Of a DNA stretch of 64,000 nucleotides, positions 1-9,939 are shown one piece after another. The position numbers and the translations under genes are program-made. The notes under the pieces were generated by a model. The model worked only from the letters and a program-made list of their open reading frames with translations. It was not told the DNA's origin and did not search any database. This stretch comes from Isoetes taiwanensis (lineage: Eukaryota > Streptophyta > Lycopodiopsida > Isoetales > Isoetaceae). The stretch spans positions 1 through 64,000 of the forward strand of contig JAJEKV010000899.1 in NCBI GenBank assembly GCA_021234155.1, in the 5' to 3' direction. How positions within the stretch are numbered: the stretch's first letter is position 1; every line of letters starts with the position of its first letter.

Positions 1-1500
1 AACACAAGATTCTAGCATAAATACAACTTGTTTTGTAATAAACAATAACAGCAAAAATCATAGTAGGGTTCTGTCTTTTAGTGAACTCATAGCCAACTTC
101 AATAAGAATATGGTGGTTACTTTTATATCTATGGCAATACCATCACGGGTTAAACTTAGGTAGACAGTCTTTTTCTAGTCGAGAAATCTAGAAACACATT
201 CATGACAGTTAATTGACATTCATGAAAGAAACGATTTAACACAGAATCCACAATACCAAATAATGTTACATTTCTTTCGAGATAATCATACACACCCGAG
301 TAAATGCTGTAATCTATCAAACCAAACTGGCTTTTCAACAAATAAGATTTTCTAAATATAATATGGCTTACCGGGGGAACCTCCATTGCCTCAACTCATT
401 TAGCATCTTAAGGTCTGGCAAAGCCCTGATTCGACACACAAAAATAAGCAAAGAATGTGTTTCCTACTCCAGATGTTATTTCTTGCAGAAAACATGTTCA
501 GCATCTATCCAAGTAATCAATCATCATTTAGGCAATTTCTATAAGCAAGATCACAGAACTGATGCCTACTTTTTTAGGCATGCAATATATTTTGCATTTT
601 CTAGATGCATAATCTAGAGCCACTTCATTTTCAGCTAGGTTGAAAACCTAAACCACTTTCCAGGTTGTACATTTTCATATAGCTGGCCTGGAATTATAAC
701 TTATGATCTCGAGATAATTATTTCAGCCAAGGATACAATCATTCCAACCAAAATAATTTCATATATGCCTCACTTTTATCATAAACTAAAGCAACACATA
801 AGGTCTTATGGAAACTTGGCTTCAACAATATAAAGGAATCCAAGCTACTCCCTAGAGTATAGGAATATAATAAGACTTTACAACATCTAAGTCCAACCGC
901 CTAGGAACAAAGCATGTAGTAAATCATAATGCATAACCAATTCAGCATAAAAACCATAGTGTAAATCAGCATGTTTGCTATAATTGTAGAAATTTATGGC
1001 TTTTAAAACCTATAACGGTTCATGCATCTTTAAAACCTATAAACCGCTCATGGATCCTAGAAAGTATATCCGGCTTCATTTGGGATATAGACCTATGAGC
1101 CAAGTTTAAAGACCATTATCTTCTCATAATATGGTCATAAAACACAAACAATATTTGAGAGTGAAATGGGAAGTATTTAAGCACATTTGTGCAAATGTAA
1201 ATTCCCAAACCTGATTTGGGGCACTTTCTAGAAATTGCTTCCTGTTTGCATTTGGTGTAGTGTAGAAGCTGCCCAAATGAAACTTGTTTCGCTCCCAGGC
1301 ATCAAGCTTGCATAAATAAGATTCTTGGTTCTCTAATTCGTAATACTATAGCATTACTGTCAATATACATAAATTCCCATCTTATAAAAGACATCCAATA
1401 CAACTATGCAGAAAGTATGCTTCTTTTTTGCATGCTTGATAAATACAGCAGAAGGGAGAACTCACCATGCAGGAGCAAAATCAACAAGGCCTTCCACCTC
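1..1500. other. AT-rich stretch without a recognisable gene
   Basis: I see no coding region, RNA gene or repeat here that I can defend. The short open frames (for example 156-386 minus) show no family resemblance and may be chance. If the exon-like segments at 1.5-2.5 kb belong to one minus-strand gene, this stretch could be its introns or 3' region, but no splice chain can be followed. Confidence 0.4.
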
Positions 1501-1502
1501 CC

Positions 1503-1940
1503 TCACATGCAGATTATTGACTTAAATATCTGTACCGAGGACAAATCCAAAGGTAAGTGCAACAATATGTTTAGTTGATACTTGAAATAATGTGGACCTA
1601 GTATTTGACCAAGATAATTACTGCAATTAATCAGAAGCCTCTTCATTCCTCCTCGAATTCCAGGGTAATCCATCGCAGAAAGGCACTCCTCCAGAATATC
1701 GAACACATGCGCCAAAGCAATCTGCAAGTCATGGATGATCCTAGCTGTGTGCTTAGCCATTTCCTCACCAACACATCATGCACTTGGGCGATCAACTCTA
1801 AATCTAAAACATACATGTCTAAATCTGGCAACAACATCAATGCAGAACATGTCATCATGCACTTGTGAATGGTTAAGAATTTAAAAGGGAAACAAGAGAA
1901 TAGCAAACCTCTTATTAAAACAACCTCTTCAAGCAATTTT
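1503..1940 (-). pseudogene. Exon-like coding segments of an unrecognised minus-strand gene
   Basis: Two overlapping minus-strand frames read as plausible protein: one around 1936-1760 (containing LLPDLDMYVLDLELIAQV) and one around 1760-1560 (containing DLQIALAHVFDILEECLSAM). The second has the heptad-like leucine/isoleucine spacing of an amphipathic helix. They are in different frames, so they are either separate exons or one exon broken by a small indel. I do not recognise the family. The segment lies downstream, on the same strand, of the better-bounded exon at 2333-2484, so the two may belong to one gene. Confidence 0.3.
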
Positions 1941-2332
1941 TGATGACATTAGCATAACGTTTACAATTGACAAGAACCTGGCATCCTACTCTTGATATGG
2001 ATCTCCTGACAAATAAAACATGTTGCAATGCCCATCAATTTCACCACAGAATGGATGAAAGCAAGTACTGAAAGAAGCAGATTAGATCTGGGTTGTACAC
2101 ATTTCAACAGTTTTAATGAAGACTGACAACCAAAGCTAGAAGATGGCAACCAGGGAACCCTACATTGTGCAAGGACTATAGGTTCAGGGTAATGTGCAAA
2201 TGCGAGAAGCTTCCGGCAATAGGCTATGGCTTGATAAGGGTTGACAGACAGGCAGGCACCACAACTAGCATTTCGATACTGCTTCAGACACAGAATTAAA
2301 AAAGGAAGAGCTCCATGATGCGTAGCACTTAC

Positions 2333-2484
2333 CTGAAGAAGAGGTCGCCTCCACCTCCACCATCGCCCCTACCCAGCTGCCTGAACAATCCATAGAGATG
2401 GGGATATTTATCCCCTTTCCGGCCTGTTTCCAAACAGGGCACAACATGCGAAGGCATCTGCACACTGCCCACATCCTCAAACAC
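2333..2484 (-). CDS. Candidate internal exon, unrecognised protein
   Basis: On the minus strand a roughly 152-bp open segment is bounded by a good 3' splice site (ATGCAG just upstream, 2485-2490) and a consensus donor (CAG/GTAAGT, 2335-2327). It encodes a peptide with PSHVVPCLETGRKGDKYPHL and then YGLFRQLGRG, followed by a glycine/aspartate run. The PHLYG motif recalls the (F/Y)PHxYG motif of DUF952 proteins, but the rest does not clearly match, so I give no function. Sequence downstream on the minus strand (1.5-2.15 kb) could hold further exons. No start codon or promoter can be assigned. Confidence 0.35.
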
Positions 2485-2489
2485 CTGCA

Positions 2490-3590
2490 TCCGAATCACA
2501 TGGCGTTGTCTCCATTCAAATGCAAAAACCTACTACAAATGTTAGGCACACGTGGCCACTAAATTGGTGTTTTAAAAAAAAACCACAAAAACCGTCCACG
2601 AAAACCATTTCGCAAACTTATGAATGCTAGCACTTGTGATATTTCTAAAACTAGCACCTATGAATGCTAATGTAATGAAACTTATGATCTTTAGGTTTTT
2701 CAATTCTCTTGTATTCCCTACTTCACTCTGACACTTGCCTACACAATCTATGATAATGCACAAACCTATGTTTTTCAATACTTTTACTAATAACTTGATT
2801 TGACATTGTATATACACTTTAGAATGCTAATACACAAGAAAGATTTCATCAAAGGCAGATTTTCATCAATATTCGCATCATCATACATGACATTCTTTTC
2901 ACAAGATTCCAATGTATATCCATGTATCAATCCCTTCTAGAGCAACAACAACCAAAATCAACACTAAAATACTATTGTAAATATATGTCGCAGAACTAAA
3001 GCATTATGTCTTACTATTTTCCTTTACCATTAGTCTTATAGACAACCAATGCATAAATTTCAAATGCTGCTTAATCTATATTGACATATGCCTTAGGCCA
3101 TTATTATCCAACCTTATATTGATGTTTCAATCGTTGCAAGCTAATATTTCATATCCTGCTTATACCAACATACTCATTTCAACTTTGTTTGTTAATTTTT
3201 TAACCCTTGCTTAAACAGGGTTATTTGCTTCCATGTAGCACATCCTTTCAAACTCATGCTCAGATATCCTACACAAATTCCCAAACCCCATGGTACATCA
3301 TTGCCATTGGGATTTATTATCCCAGGCCTTAGTGCCAAGATCAGATAGCCCCAAAAATACCCCATTTTATCCATCTAGAAATTCATGGGTATGATGGTCT
3401 TTTGTGTTTAAATGTGGCACTTCCACCACCAATACCATATGTATTGTTTCCATGTATTGTTCACTCTTGTAAAAAATCATCATATAATCATTTCCAAAAT
3501 GTTTCATTTTTTCAACATGTGTATTGTAGAATTCAAACATATAGCACCCTAGGCAACCTTTACAACATATGTCTCTGACTATTTCTCTCA
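2490..3590. other. AT-rich spacer
   Basis: This is low-complexity AT-rich sequence with no supported gene. Short open frames on the minus strand (3192-3591) have no recognisable motif. It may be the interior of the DNA transposon whose right end is at 3826, but the left end was not found. Confidence 0.4.
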
Positions 3591-3826
3591 CTATGTCTCT
3601 GACTAGTTCTCTGACAATTCTGCTTCTGACGATTTGTCTGACAATTTGTATGATGAATATTGTGACGAATATCCTGACGATTGTTTTGACGTCAATTCGT
3701 CAGGTTAATCCTCAGAAGCATAATCGTCAGATAAATAGTCAGTAAAATTGTCATGGCTACATCTACCAAACCCAGTTGGATCATATGACGTTTTTTCTGA
3801 CGTCTAACTATCATTCTCTTGTAGTG
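3590..3826 (-). mobile_element. Right terminus of a CACTA-type (EnSpm) DNA transposon
   Basis: The plus strand ends at 3826 with TTGTAGTG, whose reverse complement CACTACAAGAGAAT is a typical CACTA-superfamily terminus. The inner ~230 bp is packed with degenerate TCTGAC and TGACGA motifs in both orientations. They include a fold-back at 3673-3704 (CCTGACGA ... TCGTCAGG). Clustered short subterminal repeats are characteristic of CACTA elements. No matching left terminus was seen within the preceding 3.6 kb, so the element is truncated, extends beyond the window, or has a decayed left end. The three bases after the end are AGA; without the left end the target duplication cannot be tested. Confidence 0.6.
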
Positions 3827-4043
3827 AGACCCCATGCTAAAGCAGCAGACGCACCAGCTGATTGAGCTACTAGGTACTGCAACAGAAAGGTGTTTTAAGA
3901 GAATCCACCCACGAAGGATCTCAGAGACCGCGACCTTCCCACGTAACCGGTGGTTTGATGCTGAATGTAAGGAATGCAAATGCTGGCTCCACCAGATCGA
4001 GAATCTAGCTATGCGTCCACAAGCCACAACACATTATCCTGCT

Positions 4044-4097
4044 GTGACGTTCCAGGGGAATATACGCTATATATACGTATATTCCTGGACCCGTCAC
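4044..4097. repeat. Long hairpin (inverted repeat)
   Basis: GTGACGTTCCAGGGGAATATACG at the left pairs with the complementary sequence at the right (CGTATATTCC, then GGACCCGTCAC) around a TATA-rich loop. The arms are over 20 bases with one or two mismatches. It lies just upstream of the LTR-like segment beginning near 4150. It could be a miniature fold-back element or a terminus. Confidence 0.6.
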
Positions 4098-4152
4098 CAT
4101 ACAAGTCTACCTGAGTAGCCTTGTATGCATTGGAAAGTGGCAAGGGGTGCAC

Positions 4153-4178
4153 ATCTAAGTTAATTGTTTAACTTAGAT
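4153..4178. repeat. Short near-perfect palindrome
   Basis: ATCTAAGTTAA and TTAACTTAGAT form an 11-base inverted repeat separated by a few bases. It lies at the left edge of the LTR-like segment at 4160-4760 and may mark an element boundary. Confidence 0.6.
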
Positions 4179-4760
4179 AACCTTAGGATAAGACCCATTT
4201 CCACATGGCCTTATCCTATTGGGCAACCGCCACACGGCCTCATCCTAGTGGTGCCACGTGGCATCCCATGTGGACCCACACCTATATTAGCTCTAACCCC
4301 AACCCTAGACCCTTTTCCCCACCTAGCACCTAAACCTCATCCACGCCCCAAACCCGCTTCGAAGGCCGCTCGTCGCGGGCCTAGCCTCGGAGCAAAGCAA
4401 ACCGGAAGGTGTATGATCGCAGAGGGAGGTCTTCGAGCCACGCCAAGGAGCATGGAGACGCCTGTGGATGGGAGGAAGCCTCGAGGAGGTAGGTTGAGTA
4501 GAGTCCATGTTAGTTCATCCGGGAGTTAGCACTCCTGATGGGTTAGTATTTCAGAAGCTAGAGTAGAGCCAACCCTAGATTTTGTTGAACATCTTGAACC
4601 CTAATCAATGAACCCTAACTAATAGTTAGATATGTATGATTAGGTTAAGATGTTCATATGATATTGTTCATGATGATTACGGATGATGGTTGATCATGTT
4701 TGTTCCTCTTGTGTTGGGAAGGGGGTAGAGACCTAGGGCCATATGTAGTATGTTCCTAGT
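4160..4760 (+). repeat. LTR-like segment, inverted relative of 7600-8270
   Basis: This segment has a TATA-like element (CCTATATTAG, ~4271), several CCTAAACC/AACCCTA stretches and a distal motif CCTCTTGTGT...GGGAAGGGGG...AGAGAC near 4695-4735. The reverse complement of 7600-8270 carries the same order: a TATA box CCTATATAAG, AACCCTA stretches, and CCTCTTGTGT...GGGGAAGGGGG...AGAGAC. The two segments therefore look like diverged relatives in opposite orientation. Their promoter-like architecture suggests LTRs, but no primer-binding site or polypurine tract was found beside either. Coding potential (4164-4529 plus) is probably spurious. Confidence 0.35.
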
Positions 4761-4944
4761 ATAGATCCCTTTAGTTCCTATTAGATTGGGCCCGTGCATA
4801 GGGAACCCACCTGTGCTACTTGGGAGGCTATGAGGTGACTCAAGACTACACAACGGGCTAGGAGGCATGGGAGGGAGGATCCCCCCGAAGCGGGGCTACA
4901 GGGGATCCCATAGTGGGCTAGGCTTATGGCCTGGTCACTGTGTG

Positions 4945-5960
4945 GGCTCTGGCATGGGTCCCACACCTCCCCGGGGCTTAAGGTGTTGCCGCCTCAAGAG
5001 CTGCAAGTGTCGGCTTGGCTCTTGTTTTGGGGGTTCACTGGTACGAATCGCGGTGTCGCCACGATTCCCTAGCCTGCGGAGCCCTAGACCCCTGAAGGGG
5101 GAGATGCAACCCTTCCTACCTCGACGGACCGTGGAGATGCAACCTGGAGTAGTCCCGATGGGTGATGCCATGGGATTGCATATCCCAAGGTTAGAGTCAT
5201 GCCAAAGCCCGATCTAGCCCATCGCAAAGTATGCACGTGGAGGGGCGGATGGAGTGGTCAACCCAGCCATTGTTTTATGCCCTACCATTGTTATGACTCC
5301 TGGCACCGCTTCTATCTTGAGGCCTATCCAAGCTTGGCCGACTTCCTTATGTGTCGATCCACGTGGGAGCTCTCACGCTTTATGGTATGTGGCTATGTTC
5401 TTTGCACCTTTGATATGTGATGGACCACCCTTCGAGGTAGTATTTGTATTGTTGATGCTAGTTCCCGACATGTTTATCGCCTCCAAGCTATAGGAGCCCA
5501 TAGGGAAGGGCGCCGCCAAGACACCTTCAGAAGTCCCTCCCCGCACTAGGGTCACCTTAGAGTGTGCGGGTAGATGGAGGGCTGCGCAAGGGTCGTGGAG
5601 CCTGATGGGGATTTCCCCGCCGAAAGTGTACCGGCCGTGATATTTAGTGTGGCCGCCACACCGCCCCGAAGGCAAAGAAAGCACGATACATCGCAAGGCA
5701 TCAAGGAAAAATGTTACCCGATGAACAAGCCATCCCAAAACCTTTTGGCAATGTGGTGCTTCAAAGCCACCCCAACCGCATGGCACATCATTGTTGGACA
5801 ATGGGACCAAGATTTGTAGCAAATTCTATGATCCCCCCGAGGACACGAACAACCTACCCCCACGTAATGGTCCGACATTGAACTCACAGAGGATGATGTC
5901 GCACTGTGAGTACAACAGATGGCCAATAGAAGAGCAATGAAGTCCAGATGGTGTATGCAA
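4945..5960. repeat. Dispersed repeat R1, copy 1
   Basis: Several blocks in this kilobase recur in the same order and orientation at 35420-36240. Examples are a block with GTGCACGG/GGGGCGGATGGAGTGG (5233 here, about 35717 there), a block with CCCATAGGGA... followed by GACACCTTC (about 5500 versus 36000), and CACAGAGGATGA (5884 versus 36213). Identity is partial, so the copies are old. The second copy follows a polypurine tract, so R1 may be LTR or untranslated sequence of a retroelement. Here it leads directly into the reverse-transcriptase relic. Long open frames on either strand change between copies and are not credible genes. Confidence 0.55.
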
Positions 5961-7565
5961 GCGTAATTGTTCAAGTGGGCTCACCGCCTATAGTAATCGG
6001 GTCCTCACTACCATATTCGCTAGTATGATGCATGACGGTTTTCCCCACAATGGACCACAAGGTGGTTGTTTCCATTTACAAGGTCGAAATCCACACCGCC
6101 CGCCCAACCACTAGACAATCATGGTCGGGCCTGGGCTTTTGCAAAGTTGTTAACCGCATTCTCGAAAGCCTATTGACCGATGGGCAGAGGGGAGTGAGAT
6201 GGCCCCCTCACAGTTTTTGTAGGCTTAGATCCCTATTAACTATATCTTCACGTTGAGAACTTTAGTTGAAGACAACAGAACCGCCGGCAACACCGTCGAT
6301 TTTTGCTTCATTGACTTCGCAAGGCTTTTTTGACATCGCGGCCTCGTGAAAAGTTGTGGGCAAGATTGTGCCAACCGGGGACCCCCGTAGGTGTACATAA
6401 TGCTATATACAAGCTATATGAGAGTCGCCCGCCAAAATGCAAACCGATAGGACAACCATTCACCAACAAAGATTTAGTCCGGCCAGTGGATGTCCTCTCT
6501 CTAATATTGTTTGGCCTCTACATTGACCCGCTTGGAAACTTGGCTCACTACGTTGGGGGTGGCGGACGCCCTTTGCATCGTGTCATCAAAACCATATATG
6601 GAGATGATGTCGCACCTCATGGTCCACACTCCATAGGATATGCGCCTCACCTAGATGCCCAAGACGATTCCCGCAAAGCTACGATATAAAAGGCCAATCC
6701 GGGGCTAAGACTAAGATGGTCCTCATCTTATCCTCATACTCATCCAAGGCCCCTTCATTCACCCATCAAGAGATTGTGGAGGTGACATCCACTTGCAAGT
6801 ATTTGGGAGTGGAGATTTCTTCCACATCGTGGAAAGACACCCATTATGACATTCCCCTAATTTATATGTCATCGATAAACCGAGGAGATCCCATCCGACT
6901 AATCTCACAGACGCTGAAGAGGGCCTTATGACATCATCCGGTGATGCCCCGCTGATGACGTGAAAGAAAGGGTGTGTCTTCCCTGTCTCTCCCGAGGTCG
7001 AACTCATTGCAGAAACGCATAATGTCAGCACAAGCATCAAATATCATCATCAATACATATGCTCGCCCCGAGGGGTAAGGCACCATCATCACTAAAGTAT
7101 CATCATAATGGTCTGGCCCACAGGATAACAATAGGCTGAAGTATAACAATGGAATTGGCTGGCAAGTGAACAATGGCAAGGGTGATCGACTCCATCCGCC
7201 CCTCCTGTGCATACTTTGCAGATAGACTGAGCTTGACCGTAGCCTGCCGGGGACCATAACCGAGAGGGCTACTACTGGATGGTATCTTCCCAGTCCCCGA
7301 TGAAACAAGGGAAGATCACTCTCCTCCAAAAGATCATGCTAACCTCAGGCGAACTAGAGAGCCACTGCTTGTATTCGACTTGAACTCACCGGAGGACGAT
7401 CACCCAGAGGTGTCGAGACCCACACCTTGCCCACATGCAAAGGACAAGGTATTAGGCCTAGTCCACATTAATGTTCCCCAAGAGGTCTCTACACACCGTG
7501 AGGGATCAACTGAGACCGGACAAGTCTTCCTTGTCTACCGCTCTAGCCTCGCCACCCACTGCTAG
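5960..7565 (+). pseudogene. Non-LTR (LINE) reverse transcriptase relic
   Basis: Spread over three plus-strand frames are the successive motifs of a non-LTR reverse transcriptase. Around 6130-6200 is a segment with VNRILESLLTDGQRG. At 6271-6330 is GNTVDFCFIDFA, motif A with its first catalytic aspartate. At 6340-6420 are PREKLWARL and AIYKLYES. Near 6510 is LFGLYID, and at 6597-6612 YGDD, the motif C catalytic pair. At 6716-6930 is TCKYLGVEIS, the thumb-region KYLG motif. The segment after 6930 is probably the C-terminal region but is too decayed to read. Frames change at least four times and stops interrupt them, so the protein is dead. An upstream endonuclease domain was not recognised. The family resembles LINEs I associate with fern genomes; that placement is from memory. 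Confidence 0.8.
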
Positions 7566-7599
7566 ATGGGCTCCTGCGCAATTAATTGGGAATTAATGG

Positions 7600-8270
7600 G
7601 TTAATCTAAGATCATCAACTAGAAGGCTCTGTGTCTCTATCCCCCTTCCCCATACACAAGAGGTGCAAACAGAGTATCATATCATGCATCTAACATAAAA
7701 AGGAACAACAGTTCTAATACATCATATCTAACCCTAAAGAGTACAAGGGTCAGTATTCTTTAATCAGCCTGGTTTTAGGGTTAATGGCCCAAGAGCACGT
7801 AACACCAAAACAAGGTGCCTCTTGTCTTAAATCCCTACCGCTAAAATAGGATTATTCAGCCTAACTATGACCAACATGCTCCATCACCCAACTCTCCATT
7901 GAAGCTTCCCTCGACATGGCATGCCTCCACTAAATACTAAGGCGCTAGGGGCTGCATTGGGTATGTGAGCTCTACTGAGCTCCGAGGCGGGGCCGCTTCC
8001 AATGCTCGAAATGACCACCAAAGGTCCCCAACTCAGCATGCCCTAAAACCCTTAGGTTTTAGGGTTTATCTTTCTCTTATATAGGCTTGAAATTGAGTCT
8101 TTGATCACATTGGACCACTTGGTCCACTAAGGTCTTGCCACTTGGCAATTGGGGCCACTAGCATCTTTATGGCAAATATCTATAATAGGTATTTGGGGTA
8201 GGGTGCTCTGCCTTTTATGGGGCATGTGCCACACATATATTTTAATGGCTCACACTTAATGTTATGTTAG
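7600..8270 (-). repeat. LTR-like segment, inverted relative of 4160-4760
   Basis: Read on the minus strand this has a TATA box (CCTATATAAG, near 8083), then an AACCCTAAAACC stretch and the distal motif CCTCTTGTGT...GGGGAAGGGGG at about 7670-7640. The same motifs occur in the same order on the plus strand at 4160-4760. It may be a solo LTR or the promoter end of a retroelement, with the LINE relic between the two copies. Confidence 0.35.
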
Positions 8271-9084
8271 AATAACATGTTGGGTGTTTGCCACTAGGGA
8301 AATATATTATGTGACTCACGTGATATATTCAAGGTACATTGGTGGTATTATACTATAAGTATAATACACCAACCCCTTAGTGGTCTCTACATGCCATCAT
8401 ACCTATAGTATGATCGAGATCTACCCTTGTAATATCTTCTTTATGACATGTACTTTGATGTTCTAGTATAATATATGATTCCTAGCATATATTACATCGG
8501 AAAGTCACATTCTCCCCATCTTGACTTGATGTTATTTATACATATTGAATAGCATTTGATTAATATGAAGATAAGACATGAATAGATTTTCATTGAAAAA
8601 ATGGTTTATATATTCATATTATACAACTAAATACAATACATTTACACCACAAGTTCATGGTTCATGGTGTATTTCAAAATTTATATCCAATGACTATTGC
8701 ATCATGCCTTGCTTCCTTCCAATTGGTCAGAGAAATACTCTCCAAAGTAGTAGTCTATGCTAATCGAACCGGCACGCGCATCGCAACCTACTCCATCCTA
8801 TTCATTCTTCATCCAAAGGCAATTGATTTTCCCCAAAGGTTATGCACCAAATGATTTTGCTACCAAATGTAATTTGTATTTGCTCGCTCTTCTCAGATTT
8901 TCTACACGGCCAACCTTTCCTCAAATTCCGTGAAGAGCAATATAGCAAATATGGCTAGTTTCCAATCCAAGGTACTTGCGTGGATTCTCGGTTGGTTTGA
9001 ACATCCGAAAGCAACATAATTCTTTCCCTTTAACACTTCAAACTCATACCAAATAAGAAAGAAGAAAAAAATACTTGTATCAAA
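8270..9084. other. AT-rich spacer with short palindromes
   Basis: No gene is supported here. A palindrome (TTATACTATAAGTATAA) sits near 8346 and another (CATACCTATAGTATG) near 8398. The rest is AT-rich without recognisable structure. Confidence 0.4.
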
Positions 9085-9363
9085 ACAAGTACTCATGTGG
9101 CGATAATCGTGGTTCTCCAAGAAGCTCAAGGTTACATTGTAAAGTCAGATCATTGTTCTTCACTTGCCCCCTCGCAAGAGGCGCATTGATTTTGAGGAGT
9201 ATTTGATGTGCACTCTTATGCTTAGGCAGCGTTGCTTTCATTTGGGTCTCCGCTATTCGCCGAGATTTTATTAGGCAGATTTATACTTGTATTTTTACTC
9301 TTTGATTGAATAAAAATTTTGATTCAATAAAAAAAAAAAAAAAAAAAAACAAGTACTCATGTG
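9085..9363 (+). mobile_element. Retroposed insert with poly(A) tail and 15-bp target-site duplication
   Basis: The 15-mer ACAAGTACTCATGTG occurs at 9085-9099 and again at 9349-9363. Between them lie 249 bp ending in an A-run of about 20 (from roughly 9329). Flanking direct repeats plus a 3' A-tail are the hallmark of LINE-driven insertion. The body has no A/B-box promoter I can recognise and ends TTTGATTGAATAAAAATTTT before the tail. It therefore looks more like a 5'-truncated LINE 3' end or a processed transcript than a tRNA-derived SINE. The exact duplication suggests a fairly recent insertion compared with its neighbours. Confidence 0.8.
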
Positions 9364-9671
9364 CACTTTGAATCGCAAAGCAATGTCATCTATTTACACT
9401 GGAGAATATATACATCCATAAAGTCTCCAACAATAGGCCACTCAAGGAGCCAATACCAATTTGGCAAATTTCTCCATTCCCCGCCCATGTATTGACTCAA
9501 CTTAGAAAATAGAGCAAAACAAGTCATTGCCATAGATAGCCAACAAAATCTATTCAACCTAATATTCCATCCGCTTTCATTATTCATCAAGTGCTCTTTC
9601 ACATAACTTGTAGCAACTTTTAAAAACCATTAAGCCACGGAATGAGTTCCATGACAAACAATTTGTTGCGT

Positions 9672-9939
9672 GGTAAAAGCATGTTAGGGTGTCCTTTAAA
9701 AAGTATTATTTAGTGACCAAAAAAATATCTAAAAAGGTACCTGTCTGGTCTGCGGTAATATCTCAATAAAAGGTACATTCTAGAACTTTTATATATTTTG
9801 TAGCATTATCTTTATCTTAACTTTGAATAATGCCACTGACTTTTAGACTTTTATACTAGTTTTAATGAAAATAAAAATGAAAGTACCCAGCTTAAGTACC
9901 TAGTGTTTTTGCATGAAAAACAATTAGCATGCTTTTACC
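9672..9939. mobile_element. Short inverted-repeat (MITE-like) element
   Basis: The left end GGTAAAAGCATGTTAGGG and the right end TAGCATGCTTTTACC are inverted copies of about 14 bp enclosing 268 bp of AT-rich non-coding sequence. The same end, GGGTAAAAGCATGCTAGGGT, recurs at 41029, so this is a dispersed terminus and not a chance hairpin. No clear target duplication is visible next to either end, so the superfamily is not assigned. Confidence 0.55.

Noticed and set aside
3840-3900. tRNA-like A-box (TAGCTCAATCAGCTGG) on the minus strand next to the CACTA terminus
   Set aside because: There is no B-box at the proper distance, no cloverleaf can be drawn and no SINE-like tail follows.
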